Assembly: GCA_029224185.1 (NCBI GenBank)
Contig: CM055205.1
Coordinates: 7,627,688 to 7,691,687, forward strand
Direction: 5' to 3'
Length of the DNA: 64,000 nt
From: Karalla daura
Taxonomy: Eukaryota; Chordata; Actinopteri; Chaetodontiformes; Leiognathidae
Shown here piece after piece: positions 50,340 to 61,769 of the stretch (its first letter is position 1; every line of letters begins with the position of its first letter). The translations under genes and the position numbers were made by a program. A model generated the notes under the pieces. That model had not been told where the DNA came from. It worked only from the letters and a program-made list of their open reading frames with translations, and searched no databases.

Positions 50340-53300
50340 AAAGTCAAAGGAACAAAATCATTCTCAGAAGAATGGGCACTATAGTTTCATATGGCACAAT
50401 AGGACAGATATACTCCTTAATGGAAATTGTCACTCGTGGAAATTGACTGTACTTAAAACACCCTTTTGATTTTTTTAAGAAAGGATATTACATGCCACCC
50501 AGCATCATAAATTCACATTTTCTTCAAAGTTTCTGAAGAGCAGTGTCGTGCGAGTCCCTGCTTTGAATTAAATCTCTTTAGACACATTGTCAACTTTCTT
50601 TATAAATCAGAATGCCGTATTGTGTCACGTTTGTGCCTTTGCAGTAGTGTGCATGGAAATGCAGTATGCGAGTCTCCTGGGAAGCTTTGTTCCTCCGAGT
50701 CAACAAGTAGATGTAGCTTGCTACATACAGTAGACCCACAGCCTGTCTGCCCTGCCATGGCAGGCAGAGATTACCCAGTCTTTTGCACTATCATAACCAA
50801 AACTCACCTGTTTCTGCTTGAATACCCTGTATCATGTGAGCGCCACAGTCAGGGGCGCACGCTTTGACACGAGTCAGAGACGCTTTGAAGACACAGTACA
50901 CGGCCGAGTGTTTGTTACACCTGAAGGTTAATCTTCTCATTCCCAAGCCACGAGTGCTGATACTCCGCCGTAACGCCCTCCACTCTCCTGGTTTCACACT
51001 CTCCGCAAGCTTTCGTAACCTTGCCGCAGGAAATTGCTCCCATTGAGCTACAAGAGCATTAGCGATGTTCAACACTGATGTTGGGGAGATAAGGCGGGCC
51101 CGGCATCGCCGTACCGGCTCGGTGAAACAGTGTTGGAGTAACGTTCCCGGGTGTGTGCAGGTGTTTTGACTTTCTCCCGCCAAACCAAAACCAGTCAGTG
51201 ACTGGGTGGTTCGCACTTACACATCATAGCAATAAAGTCTCCAGTTTAGTTAGTTAGTTAGCATAATCTGGATTCTTCAGTCCAAAAACATGCGTACTTA
51301 GAGTAGGTTCTGTTGCCTCTGGGTTTGAGTGACAGTGAGTGGTGTGTTGGACTGGTTTCACTGTAGCATAGGCTTCAGAAGGCTGTTACCCTTACCCCAG
51401 TGTTATTCAATGGGATTTTCAGGAGATTATGACATGGCTGACACATTTTCCAGTGTTGGATATGCTTATTAACATAGGGAGTGATAAACATTTCTAGACA
51501 TCATGTCATTGAACTGAAGGGCAGTGAGTTTGCATCTAGGGTGCTCCATAACACCCCAAGGAAAAGGCTAACACATTAAAATAACTTTAAACATTTAGAC
51601 CCATTTTGACATCCTCTAAAACGTGACCAACGAGATGGAAGGTTGCTCCGACATCATGGAAAAGTGGAAGAGTGGTGCTTCAGCTCGGTGTGATTATGGC
51701 AAGGAGGAACTTTAGATTGCAGTGTGCATCTCCTCCTCACAAATCCCAGGAACGGGTCCACACTTGTTTTTCCTCTTGGTTTTTTCCTGTATGCGTGCAA
51801 AAGCCCCGCTGGCATCGCACACGGTGCTTCACTAGCCATAACTGTCAGCTTCTTGTCACGCCCCCTCCCACCAGCGACCCGTGAACTAGACACGGCAATA
51901 ATTTATGCCACCGTGACTCTCACTGTGAACCGACACGGTGACCATGGCAACAGATACATGGTGTGGCCTGGTCCTGGCAGGCCAGGTGTGCTAATGGGTG
52001 GACGTTCTCAAACTGTCAGAATCAAAGTGGCCGTCACGTGTGCGGTTGCCTTGAAAACTGCCTTCTTTGGTCCGAGGCGGACTAGCGCGAGCTGTGAAAG
52101 CCAGCTGCGGAGGCGTAAGTGAACTTTGCCATTGGAACGGTGTCGTCGGCGACAGCTCCAGGTCCCAGCTTAGCGTCTGAATTATTTACCGAGCGCTTTT
52201 CCCAACATGGTCCGCAGTCGCCCGCTTTTGTTTCAGCCCCTCAGCTGTTCGTGTCAACAAGTCGATTTTAAAGCCACCTTGCTGCTCTTCGAGGAGGTGA
52301 GCGAGGAGGAGGAGGAGGAGGAGAAGGAGATAAATTTAGATGAGATAAAGGGAGGGGAGGGGGGGAGAGAGCGGGGTCCTGTTGTGAACACTGATTACTC
52401 TCTGCCCACTTGAGATTGATGGAGAGTGACACAGCAGGCACACGCGCCGGCTCCGGTGCATACCCACACATAAACAACATGGCCGAACACATACATACAC
52501 AATGTATCTGAACAATCACGCAGGCACGTACGCGTGCACGCACAGCTTCTCTGTCTCCACATGCTGATTGATGATGGCTCCGGCTCAACTCCATTCAGTC
52601 CCACACTCCCGTTGAGTGTGTGTGCGCTCATTTGTCTGTGTGCGTGCGTGCGTGCGTGTGTGTGAGTGTGTTAGCGTCCTGCCTCTCTCACCATATTTCA
52701 GCGTGTGTGTGGGTGCGTGCGTGCGCGTTTGCAGGTGGATGTGTTTGCAGGTGCATGTGTGTGGCAGTTCCCTCCTGTCTTAATTAGAGGAGGCTATTAA
52801 GACAGATTGCCTGATTAGGCAGAATTCCCCCACTGTCTTATGAATAGCCACACACATGCAGACACATAGACATTAATGCAAAGACGGGATCTGGTGTTGG
52901 ATGGCGTGGCTCTCTCTGAACCACGTCCACTGATGAAAGGAGCATGTGTGCGGAAAAGCAATTCATTACTCTTCACATGTGTTCGGTCTTTGACGTCGGG
53001 CACCAAATTGTCCTGCATCACGTGCACAACTGTCACTTAAGAGATTAAACTCCTCCAGGGCTCACGCATGGTGAGACATCTGCCATCTGCATCACGGCCT
53101 TTTCTTCACTATATTCCACATTTCCTGTCTGTAGCGAAGGCTTTCGGAAAGTATGGACAACCACAGCGAGCACTGCAGCAGTGCCGGAGTGTGACCACGC
53201 AGAAACTGTAGATCCTGATAGCTGCAATTGTATTTTGGAGCATGGAGGAGACGGAATAAATCCTGTGATGATGGGCGCTATTCATCTGAAATAGAGTTTC

Positions 53301-53500
53301 ACGCAGCCGTTTGGAGTCAAACAGCATAGCGCTGTGAAAATATGAAAGTTCTGGGGGCTTACGTAACAGGAGACATCAGGTAACTTGTTTAAAAGTGCCA
53401 CTGCAGAGCTATTTGAAGGGTTTCAGAGGTGTTGCAAATATCTGCAGACAAAACACGGATGAGTGGAGACGCGGACTGACAGGTTTCAAAATGTAATAAT
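50340..53500. other. csmd3: Intron stretch with one possible degenerate repeat
   Basis: 51274-51400 may be a strongly decayed copy of the tRNA-like family (CAGTCCAAAAACATGCG, later GGGTTTGAGTGACAGTGAG). A GGA/purine run lies at 52290-52375 and imperfect GT runs near 52615-52735. Nothing else is supported. Confidence 0.45.
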
Positions 53501-53507
53501 GTCGGTG

Positions 53508-53583
53508 TTGCTGCATGGCCATCCCCCCATATCCAGGGTGCACTTCCTGGATATGGGGGGATCATGCAAGCTCCGCTCAGCAA
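53508..53583. other. Strong hairpin: 17-bp perfect stem, 8-base loop
   Basis: The arms ATCCCCCCATATCCAGG (53521-53537) and CCTGGATATGGGGGGAT (53546-53562) are exact reverse complements around the loop GTGCACTT. Beyond a three-base bulge (53518-53520), TGCATG pairs with CATGCA (53512-53517 with 53563-53568). Alternatively TTGCTG (53508-53513) could pair with CAGCAA (53578-53583). The total span suits a small RNA hairpin or a tiny inverted duplication. Which one is unknown. Confidence 0.85.
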
Positions 53584-54700
53584 GGCCTTCTCGCCGTGAG
53601 ACACTGTGACACTGGAGCGCAACTCGTTTTGGAAGCAGTGTGCCACAACCTTCTGTAAACATAAACCCTCACCATAAACCTCCCTTGATTCGCAATCTCT
53701 GTCACGCATTCAACGTGCCACAAATTGACCCTTTTTTTTTTCTTTTTAAACACTGTGTATATTTTATTCATCAATGACCTGCAGTGAAATCTGCTCTCCA
53801 GCAATACTGCTTGTGTGTGCGTGTGTGTGTGTGTTCCTTGATTACATTCTGCTTAAAAGCTCAAATGAATAATTAACAAGTTGAACCGCCAAACGAATCG
53901 GTGTACCTCTGTCGGGGCCCCGTGCGTCTTCCTCACCCCCTCCTTGCCTCCCTTTATGTCTCCCTGTACCTCCATCGATCTCTGCCTGTTCCCCTCCGCC
54001 CCACACCTCTTTATTTCCTCCCTCTGTCTCTCTCTTATTGCACCGGTGCCGGTGGAGGAGCAGGTTTGTATTTCCGTGGAGGTGGAGAGGCACAGAGGAT
54101 GGATGGGAGCGTGGTAGACAGAGAGATGGAGAGAGGAAGAGATGCTCTTTTGGTCCAGTGTATTTAATCAATTATGTTCTCTCGCTCCCTCTGGCAACTC
54201 ATCACTTGATATCCCCCCCCCCGCACGCACACACGTTTAAATGGTCACGTACTCGGCCTCCTCCTCAGAGCCTCTCCCACTTCACACATTTGCAGTTAAA
54301 CTTCAAATTTCTTTATGTCCTCAGTGTGAAGAAGTGGGAAGACCTGATTTCAATGCAGTTTGAGTGGTGTCGTAGTTGCAGTGGGGGCCCTCCGGGACTC
54401 CTCCTGGAACATCCATTGCTGGTGTCTGATTGCAGACAGCCCTCAATGAAGTTTTTGAGCATAAAAACCTCCTCCTCCAAGAGCCTCCGCTACTGTACTT
54501 TGTAAAAGAGTGCACCACGAAGGAGAAATATATATCACCAAGTAATTTCCTTAAATTCTCCAGAGAGTACCATCTATTTTATCTATTTCATGATGGATTC
54601 CCCTGCTGCTCAAGACAGGAACAAGAACCCATCTCATAGATTGTTTTTTTTGTTGTTGTTGTTTTTCAATGCCAGTGTTTTTGCCTTAATTTCACATTAA
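53580..54700. other. csmd3: Intron stretch, mostly unique
   Basis: Short GT run at 53817-53834 and a C-rich run near 54211-54220. A pyrimidine-leaning segment lies at 53920-54040. No exon is supported. Confidence 0.5.
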
Positions 54701-54759
54701 CATAGTAGACGACGTTACATGACTTCACATTTAGGTTCCTGGATGGTGCAAATCTTGGT

Positions 54760-54935
54760 TGGACCATATTCTCCATGTGTGCATACAGGATGTGTCGACT
54801 TTCTCCAGGCACTCCTCCTTCCTTCCATAGACCAAAGCTGTGCTTCTTTATTGCCTCTGGGTGTGAGTGAACTGGAGAAAGCTCCAGCAGATGCAGAAAA
54901 CTGATAAGACGTATGGATGGATAGTACTGTAGGCT
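54760..54935 (+). repeat. tRNA-like SINE-type repeat fragment (middle and tail)
   Basis: ATTCTCCATGTGTGCATACA, TTTCTCCAGGCACTCCTCC, then GCCTCTGGGTGTGAGTGAAC and a final GTATGGATGGATAG follow the order of the family's middle and tail. Confidence 0.65.
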
Positions 54936-55861
54936 GCACAAATTACCAGGGTAGAAACAAAGTGAACAAAGTAAACGATGAGGAAACATTTTCTGGTTTT
55001 GTTTTTTGCTCTTGAAGAGCATGAACACTGTGTCTATTATTTGGTACAAAGTCTTGGGTTCACGTCTCCACTGAGAGACATGGGCAGCCCTTAGCAAACA
55101 TTTGGACTTCTCTCAGTTTGTTCTCCTGTCAGGCCACGGAGTGCTGTAAGACTCCCTTTCAGACCACGCTATTAATAAGAAAAAAAATGAAATAAATAAT
55201 AAGAATTTAGAAGCCGTCCGAGGAATCAATAATGCCTCCAGGCAGCTTTGAAGTGCTTTTATAGCAGATATCTTGGGAGAATACTTTCCAGTCGCAGACA
55301 GAAGCCATAGATGGCCAGCATGGATGAACGATTTAATAATGCATTGCAAATTGTCCACATGGGGACAATCATGAGAGGCTGATGTTTTTTCGGAAGCATC
55401 GTTTTAAGCTTTAACTGTTGCCAGGCACACATGCTTTTGCCAGCACGTCCGTCCGTGCAGCATCCCGGCGACATCCCAGGTGTTTTCGCCGAGGAAAAGG
55501 GTGCGGGGAGGGGGCGTCCTCTGCTGCGGCGGGGCTCCTGACCGGTGACCTTTCTGCTCGCCAGCTCGTCTCTGTAACCTTCCAGCGAAGGCTGCGAGAG
55601 ACGCTCCTCTAATTACACCTTTGCGCTGCAGCTCAGAGTTGTTAAGTACCTCGTGAGCGCGCAGCTTAATATTTTAACATCACACACACGGGGTCTGGGT
55701 ATGGATTCATGATAAATCCTGTTTTAAGATTGGAGTAGATTGCATGTGCACACGCCGCGCAGTTAATGATGCACTCTGGGTAATGATGTCATCGCTGGGA
55801 GTGAATTAAGAGCTGTAAACAGAGGAGAGTTGGGGCGCGGAGGAGAAGGTCAAGTCGGGTT

Positions 55862-55920
<59 letters not shown>
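55862..55920. repeat. (GA)n microsatellite
   Basis: GA run of about 55 bases with one or two interruptions. Arg-Glu frames over it are artefacts. Confidence 0.95.
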
Positions 55921-55924
55921 AAAG

Positions 55925-56880
55925 AGAGAAGGGAAAGGTTAAGCTACAAGACAGGTCTCTGAGCGGGGACACCTGTTTGCTCAGAAGGCCGTTTCTCTCC
56001 CATTGTTCTCCAGGTGTTAGACACCACCCTGCACTCCAGCTCCAGCGGGAGGTGACAGGTTAAACTACTCTGCACACACGAGGATCTCTTGAGAGCTGCC
56101 ACTCGTCTTGGCTCCGTCTCTGTCGGGATAATTATAATTAAGTAGCGTGATAATCCTTTACAGTCTCTGCACAGCAGAGGTGGACAAGTATCAGATGATA
56201 GCTATCACCGTGTTTACGGTTTTCCTTTATTTTGCCTTCCTTGGAGCACTGTGCTCATTGCCAGTGACTCTGAAGAGCATTGATTTCAAAGTACTTTAAC
56301 TCATTTTTGCTCTGTCCTAATTTCTTTTATGCTAAGCTAATATATGCTAGTTGTTATCTGACCCGCATCATTTGTCAATGTGGGGACATAAGGTTGTTGT
56401 CAAACATTTCTATTATATAACCACATTCATTTCCTGCCCGGTGTCTCCCCCAGCCAAAACAGCTATTCAGCACTGATTTTTGTTTCTGTCCTGGTTCGAT
56501 CTACAAGCTCGTACACATTCACACTCAACTCATATTTAACTGCCTCTTTCTCCTTCCTCGCATCCAGCCATCCCTCTATCAGTGTCTCGTATTAATAGAA
56601 GCACTGTTGTGAAGACTGTTGTGTCCTCTGTAGCTATCAAAACTAATTGAGATTACTGGACAAATGTAATGCCCCACACACAGTTTAAGCCCATGTACCG
56701 CTATTAGGGAGGGGTTATCATTCCCCGGAGTGCATGAAAAAAACCTCTGTGATGCAGATGCCTGCTCAGGACCTTTCTCTTTAATTTATGTTGCTCACCT
56801 ACAGTACATTCACAGTTGTGCAATTGTATTGCTGCGTCGGCACTATATTTACTATGTAGATCAGGCCGTTTGTGTCTGTG
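55925..56880. other. csmd3: Intron stretch without recognisable features
   Basis: Unique AT-leaning sequence, nothing supported on either strand. Confidence 0.55.
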
Positions 56881-56883
56881 TGT

Positions 56884-56927
<44 letters not shown>

Positions 56928-57070
56928 CTAATAGCAGACATCAGAGAATCCTACTGATCTGGGGCACAAGGTGACCCTCTCTCTCTTTTTTTCTCTTTCT
57001 ATCTCTCTTTCTTTCTCTCTGCCTCTCTCTCCCTCTCCCTCCCTCTGTCACACACACACACACACACGCA
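56880..57070. repeat. (GT)n, pyrimidine tract and (CA)n
   Basis: A GT run at 56887-56926, a CT-rich tract at 56977-57046, then a short CA run to about 57067. Confidence 0.85.
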
Positions 57071-57139
57071 CGCACGCACCGTCACGTACAAAGACACACC
57101 TCTTCTAAAGCCCCCTCTCAGCATTCCTGTGCTCCACTT

Positions 57140-57770
57140 TAGACCGCTGTTATTAGAGGGCGCGGTGTCGTACAGCGGCGTGGACTGCACGCCGTGTGTG
57201 AGCGTGCACCTGCGAGTGTTTGTGTTGATATTAATGGACTGCGAAGGTTAACGGCGGGGGTGTACAGAAGGAGACAGGCCGACACGAGAGGGCAGCGCGC
57301 GTCTTGCTGTTAGCGTGCGGGGGTGCCTGTGTCTCCAACGTAACGGCCAAGGTGATGCTACGCCACGGCGATGTAATGGGAACGAGACGGCACCTGTTGG
57401 CCGACGCGCGGGGATGAAAGCACCATACATCAAAGGGCCCGATGCGTGGACGCAGGATTATTGCCAGCAGAGATTGTGTTTGAGCCGCACATATTTGAAG
57501 TTATGCAGGAACAAGGGTGTTTCGTTCTCCAAGTGTCAACTGGAGAGCAGTCGCCTCCTCGGCGGCTGCCAACAGTGACCTAACCCTCTCCGGTTTGCCA
57601 GCCGCGCGAGCCTCGCTCGTCGTCTCAGCCAATTAAGGGTTCTCATCCTCCCCACTCCATGAAAGAGTTGCAGAATGGTTCCTTGTCGAGCTGAGCTGCG
57701 CGCGGCGAAGGCAACATTTGACGAGTGCTCTCAATGCGAAAAAAAGGTGATGTTGTTTAACGCGTCGCAC
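57140..57770. other. CpG-rich cluster upstream of the CUB2 part-2 exon
   Basis: CpG-dense sequence with GCGCGC words, ending about 0.7 kb before the exon at 58475. No recognisable exon or promoter element. Confidence 0.5.
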
Positions 57771-57867
57771 TGAAGCGATGGTCAAGTAGCAGCTGAAAAC
57801 CCTGTGATCTCCGCCATTGCCAATCTGTTAGGAGTAGACTAAAATGAATGTAATAAAAGTAGAATTC

Positions 57868-58086
57868 ATTCATTTGCTGTGCAGCTCAGGTAGGGTGAAG
57901 GCAGGGAACAGACTCTGGACAGGTCCCAGTCCATCACAGGACACAAACACAGCATTCACTCTCGCACTGAGGAACAATTTAGAGCATCCAGGCATCCTTA
58001 AAATGCAGGTTTTATGGACTGTGGTTGGACACTCTGAAGCCCACAGGAGACGGTAGACAAGCAAGATGGGGAGAGTGCGAAACATG
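57868..58086 (-). repeat. tRNA-like SINE-type repeat, reversed
   Basis: AGGCAGGGAACAGACTCTGG, AGGTCCCAGTCCATCACAGG, then GAACAATTTAGAGCATCC, TATGGACTGTGGTTGG and GATGGGGAGAGTGCGAAACA give the reversed middle part of the family. It lies 390 bases before the exon. Confidence 0.75.
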
Positions 58087-58233
58087 TGAACTAAACCTTC
58101 GGCTGATGGTTGATGTATGTCGCAATGGTGTTTTTACAGCTCGATTATCTCCTTTGCTCTGTTACTAAAAACAACAGGGGTTAAGTGTGCACTCCTTGCT
58201 CCCTCGGAGGCAAAACTTGCTTTTTGCTTGCAC

Positions 58234-58258
58234 GCGTGTGTGTGTGTGTGTGTGTGTG
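58234..58258. repeat. (GT)n microsatellite
   Basis: A pure GT run of about 23 bases. Confidence 0.9.
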
Positions 58259-58404
58259 TCTGCTTGTTTTGGTTGTCTTCAAGTGGGCCAATTTGGAATG
58301 AAAGGTTGAAGGCCTTCAGGGCGAGGACACTCATTCATTCTGCCTGATCCCCATGGGTATATTGTTGGATTAGGCGGAAAAAAAGGCCAGGGCTTCGGAT
58401 TTAC

Positions 58405-58430
58405 AAGTGTGCGTGTGTGTGTGTGTGCGC
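58405..58430 (+). repeat. csmd3: (TG)n tract 45 bases upstream of an exon acceptor
   Basis: GT-rich run ending GTGCGCAG at 58431, with the true acceptor at 58474 after a T-rich tract. In the transcript it is a UG repeat, a known class of binding site for TDP-43 and CELF-type proteins. An effect on splicing is inference. Confidence 0.8.
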
Positions 58431-58474
58431 AGGTTCTGCTTTTACTTACAAAGGTGTTTCTGTTTTTGTTTCAG

Positions 58475-58587
58475 GTTGTCGGGCAGTAATGTCCCCTCCC
58501 CCATTGTTAGCAACAAGAACTGGCTCCGATTGCATTTTGTGACCGACGGCAATCACCGCTACCGTGGATTCAGCGCACACTACCAAG
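58475..58587 (+). CDS. csmd3: csmd3 exon: CUB2 domain, C-terminal part
   Basis: This internal exon of 113 nt completes the CUB domain begun at 37185. The acceptor is a strong pyrimidine tract ending tttgtttcag at 58474, and the donor is gtaaga at 58588. The first G completes the split Trp codon, then 37 codons follow and one G is left over (phase 1). The residues read LSGSNVPSPIVSNKNW and then LRLHFVTDGNHRYRGF, which are the last strands of a CUB fold. Asp24 of this part (VTDGN) is the likely third calcium ligand. There is no cysteine, as expected. The two CUB exons sum to 321 nt (107 codons). In vertebrate CSMD3 as I recall it, a long Ser/Thr-rich linker follows this point before the next Sushi. 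No such exon is visible between 58588 and 64000. A (TG)n tract lies about 45 nt upstream and a (CA)n tract about 60 nt downstream. Confidence 0.9.
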
Positions 58588-58649
58588 GTAAGAGGGGCTG
58601 GACGTGATTCCAGTCACGCAGACAGGCGACTGAGGCACACACATGAGCA

Positions 58650-58660
58650 GACACACACAC

Positions 58661-58705
<45 letters not shown>
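58650..58705 (+). repeat. csmd3: (CA)n microsatellite 60 bases after an exon donor
   Basis: CA run of about 55 bases with one G interruption. In the transcript, CA repeats are a known class of hnRNP L site. Confidence 0.95.
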
Positions 58706-58706
<1 letters not shown>

Positions 58707-58709
58707 GCA

Positions 58710-58992
58710 CAACGAATGTTGATTTATGACGCACCCCAAGTCTCTGTGTACATTATTTCTGGATGTCTTTGTCTTCATTAATGAGACGTCTCTTCAAAGT
58801 TCTCTTTTAGCTACTCTGCCTTTTTATTTTCCTTATGCCTTTTTGTTTTTCTGTTTCTGTATTTTGCTTTTTTTTTTTCATTTCAACTCCGTTTTTCATC
58901 TCGCCTCTAACTCCCTTTAATTACGCTTGTTGACTCCAATCTTCCTACCGCTTCTCTTCACCGTTTTTTCCTACTGTTTCCACCTTTCTGCA

Positions 58993-59025
<33 letters not shown>

Positions 59026-60575
59026 GTCTCGCTCTCTCTCTCTTCATTTTCTCTCGGCTAGCAGCTTAGGCATACAGTAGGATTTTGTTGGCGCAAACCC
59101 CGAACTGGTACAAACAGAGAGAAATTTATTTGACAACACCCGTGTCTCTGCAATAATGAGAGCCGAAAGTGTGGGCCTGGAATAGATAGGACTTATAGTT
59201 CTTACTCTGTTTGTTTTTCATAGTCATTCCGAAATGAAGACTGTGTCGATCTTAACACTACTGGCGCTTACTCATGCATCATTAATGTGCAGCTGCATCA
59301 AGTCCATTAAACGTCACCAGGGACACAGGCCACAGAGCTCTTTTTTTCTTATAGTCTCAGCACCAGAAACATGTTGCTCCGCTCATACCACTGCTTGTCA
59401 ACAGAGCAACAGTGCTGAATTCCTCCCCATGCCACCGACATGTGCTCAAAGAGCCGGCGATGCAGCGCGAATCATGGACATACTTGACACCAAAATAGCA
59501 CCAGGCCACTTGATTATAGCTAGCGCACTCCCTACCGTGCCTCAACCCTCACTCAGCAGATTCAAGTTCACAGCAAGTCGCCAATGGCAAAGCAAGGCGA
59601 GGCGAGGCAGTAAGGGCAATTCACACTGCTTTACAGAGCAATGAAATACAATAACATGAACAGAGTGTAGATGAAATATTCTATAGAAAGCGGAGCAGAG
59701 TTTGGTGCAGAAGTTAGCCTATACCTAGAATACTGCCGCTCTGGAACATTTGTGGTAGGCCATGGTTGGCTTGTGTTTTAAAAATGGATGAAACATAGAC
59801 TGCACTCCTAAATGTCAGAAATGACACAGTGAATCGTAGTCTTCCTCCAAGTTTACTGTTGTTCCATTCTTCAACCTTTGTCACGCATTTCATCTGATCT
59901 TTATCTGTCTTCAAATACATCTCGCCTCCCCTCCATGGAAGAAACTTTGGAGATGGACCCTGTTCCCTGAAACTTCTTTATTGGGCATTCACTTCTCTAT
60001 GCACCGCTGACCTTAGATGTTTAGATCTACAGGACATGCCTTGATGAACCCGTATTTGTGGGACGTGCCTTTTGCAGGGCTGTGGCCAATTAAGCCAATT
60101 AAGCACTGAAACTGCAATTAATTCAGCTGTGAGCTGCATAATTTACCAATCTGTGGGTATGACGAGTTTATTAGGTTGAGTGTGACCCCAGATGACACCC
60201 CATGGTGTCTGTTGCTTGGCTGCGTGACTCTCTGTCTAAGTCTCCACTGTGAACTGTCTGGTAGAGGCAAAATGCCAAAACCAAAAACAACAGGGGAACA
60301 AAAGCCCACAGATGTGATTGAGACAGTGATGGTGTCATTTATTAATGCGCACCTGCAGTTTGGAGTACACTCCAGGAGTTAGCTTTATGTCGGAGTCATT
60401 ATCGAACCTCCTCCGTAATTCTTCTTCCCCACTCATCTTTCCTTTCATCTCGTCCTTCTCCTTGACCCCGCTCTAATTTATTCCTCCTCTAATCTCCCTC
60501 TCCTGCCTGATCCTCTGCTCTCGTCCATAGCCGCCCTCTGCCCACAGCTCCCCATCGCTCATGCTCATACATTCT
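58710..60575. other. csmd3: Intron stretch, pyrimidine-rich then unique
   Basis: T/C-rich to about 59045, including a CT run at 58994-59042, then unique sequence. A + strand frame at 59234-59644 begins with a hydrophobic MKTVSILTLLALTHAS but has no other support. Confidence 0.5.
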
Positions 60576-60579
60576 CCCT

Positions 60580-60755
60580 GATTGATTGACGGACAACCTG
60601 ACCACTCCCCTTGAGGTTTGCTGTTAATTGCTATGATTGATCCTAATTGATCTTAATTAGTTTAAAAGGTTAATCAAAGTGTTAATGAGCGGTGTCGATG
60701 TGATAGGTTAGTTGATTAATTAGTGGAGTTCCTAACAAGCTTGAGATTGATTGGC
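60580..60755. promoter_or_regulatory. AT-rich segment dense in homeodomain-type sites (candidate enhancer)
   Basis: Contains TTAATTG, CTAATTG, TTAATTAG, TTAATCAAAG, TTAATGAG and GATTAATTAG within about 110 bases, with TTGATTGA-type words on both sides. Intronic position and site density suggest a conserved enhancer. This is inference, since conservation cannot be seen here. Confidence 0.35.
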
Positions 60756-61394
60756 TACTTTCTGTCAGCTGTCAGTCATCTCCACTGCCTCGTTGGCTCT
60801 TATGCGTCAGCAGAACAATGTGTTGGGATGCTGCAGTCCTCCCACATTGTGCTTGGTGGCGATCGCAAGTCTGAGAAAACACTGCATGAGAAAGGAAGCT
60901 GACGGACACGTGCCACTGCTTTATATTTAGCATTTCTGGATCATGAACACAGCAGATTATATTCCTTTGTATTGCGTTTGTTGCCACTTTACTTTTTTGT
61001 GTTCTGTTATCCTGCATTTTTAAGCCCTACCCATTGAAGATTAACTTTCCCTTTAATTAGCATTCTGAGGACGTTCATCAAGTCCCCTTTGTTAGAAACA
61101 GTTCCACTTTATGATTTTCCATGTTTCCATTTTTTTTTTTTTTAACTTTGTAATTCTCACCCGCAAGCCAAATGTTGTTCTGGTCGACTTGAGTCTACTT
61201 GTCTTCAGGAGAATAAATTACAATGGCAGAGCCCCGAGGCAAGGTTAGTTTGCTGTAAAACACTATATGAGAACAATTCCAAATTTGTATCTGAGAGGGT
61301 GACTGAGCAAATGTGCATTGGCAGGGTTAGTTTAGTGACACACGGCCAAACTGATATCATTTTGGCTCTAGGTGCCAGTTAGAAGAAAATACGT

Positions 61395-61404
61395 GCATGT
61401 GTGC

Positions 61405-61447
<43 letters not shown>

Positions 61448-61457
61448 TGTGTGCGCG
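61395..61457. repeat. (GT)n microsatellite
   Basis: GT run of about 60 bases with a few interruptions, followed by a purine-rich stretch to about 61760. Confidence 0.9.
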
Positions 61458-61769
61458 TTGTAGGTCAGCCACTCAGCTCATAAAAACCTCCTCCCTCTGC
61501 CACTGCCCAAATTATGACGTCCTGACTTGATAATAATCTCCCAGTGATTTATTTCCAAGTTTGCTGAGAAGCAGGAGCCGAGAGGGTGAAATAAATAAAG
61601 AACATCAGAGGGAAACAACAGAGAAAAGGAGCGGGGGGGAGGCAGTAAAACTGCAAGGAGATACAGAGAGGAGATGAAAAGGGAATGCAAGACGGAAACC
61701 AGCAGAGAAAAAGGCAAAAAGAGAACAATAGATAGCCAGAGAATGATGGGGGGGCCTTCAGGGGACAAG

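Larger units (their letters stand above)
37393..58474 (+). other. csmd3: csmd3 intron splitting the CUB2 domain (21,082 bases)
   Basis: The intron is bounded by gtgagt at 37393 and tttcag at 58474, phase 2, and interrupts the Trp codon of the CUB domain. It holds a 5'-truncated L2-type LINE, a local duplication near 44 kb, purine tracts, a strong hairpin at 53508-53583, one or more SINE-like copies and a CpG cluster just before the exon. No further exon was supported. Confidence 0.85.

Noticed and set aside
59234..59644. 136-codon frame with a signal-peptide-like start
   Set aside because: Only the first 16 residues look meaningful. The rest matches no family, and it lies in a csmd3 intron with no promoter or splice support.
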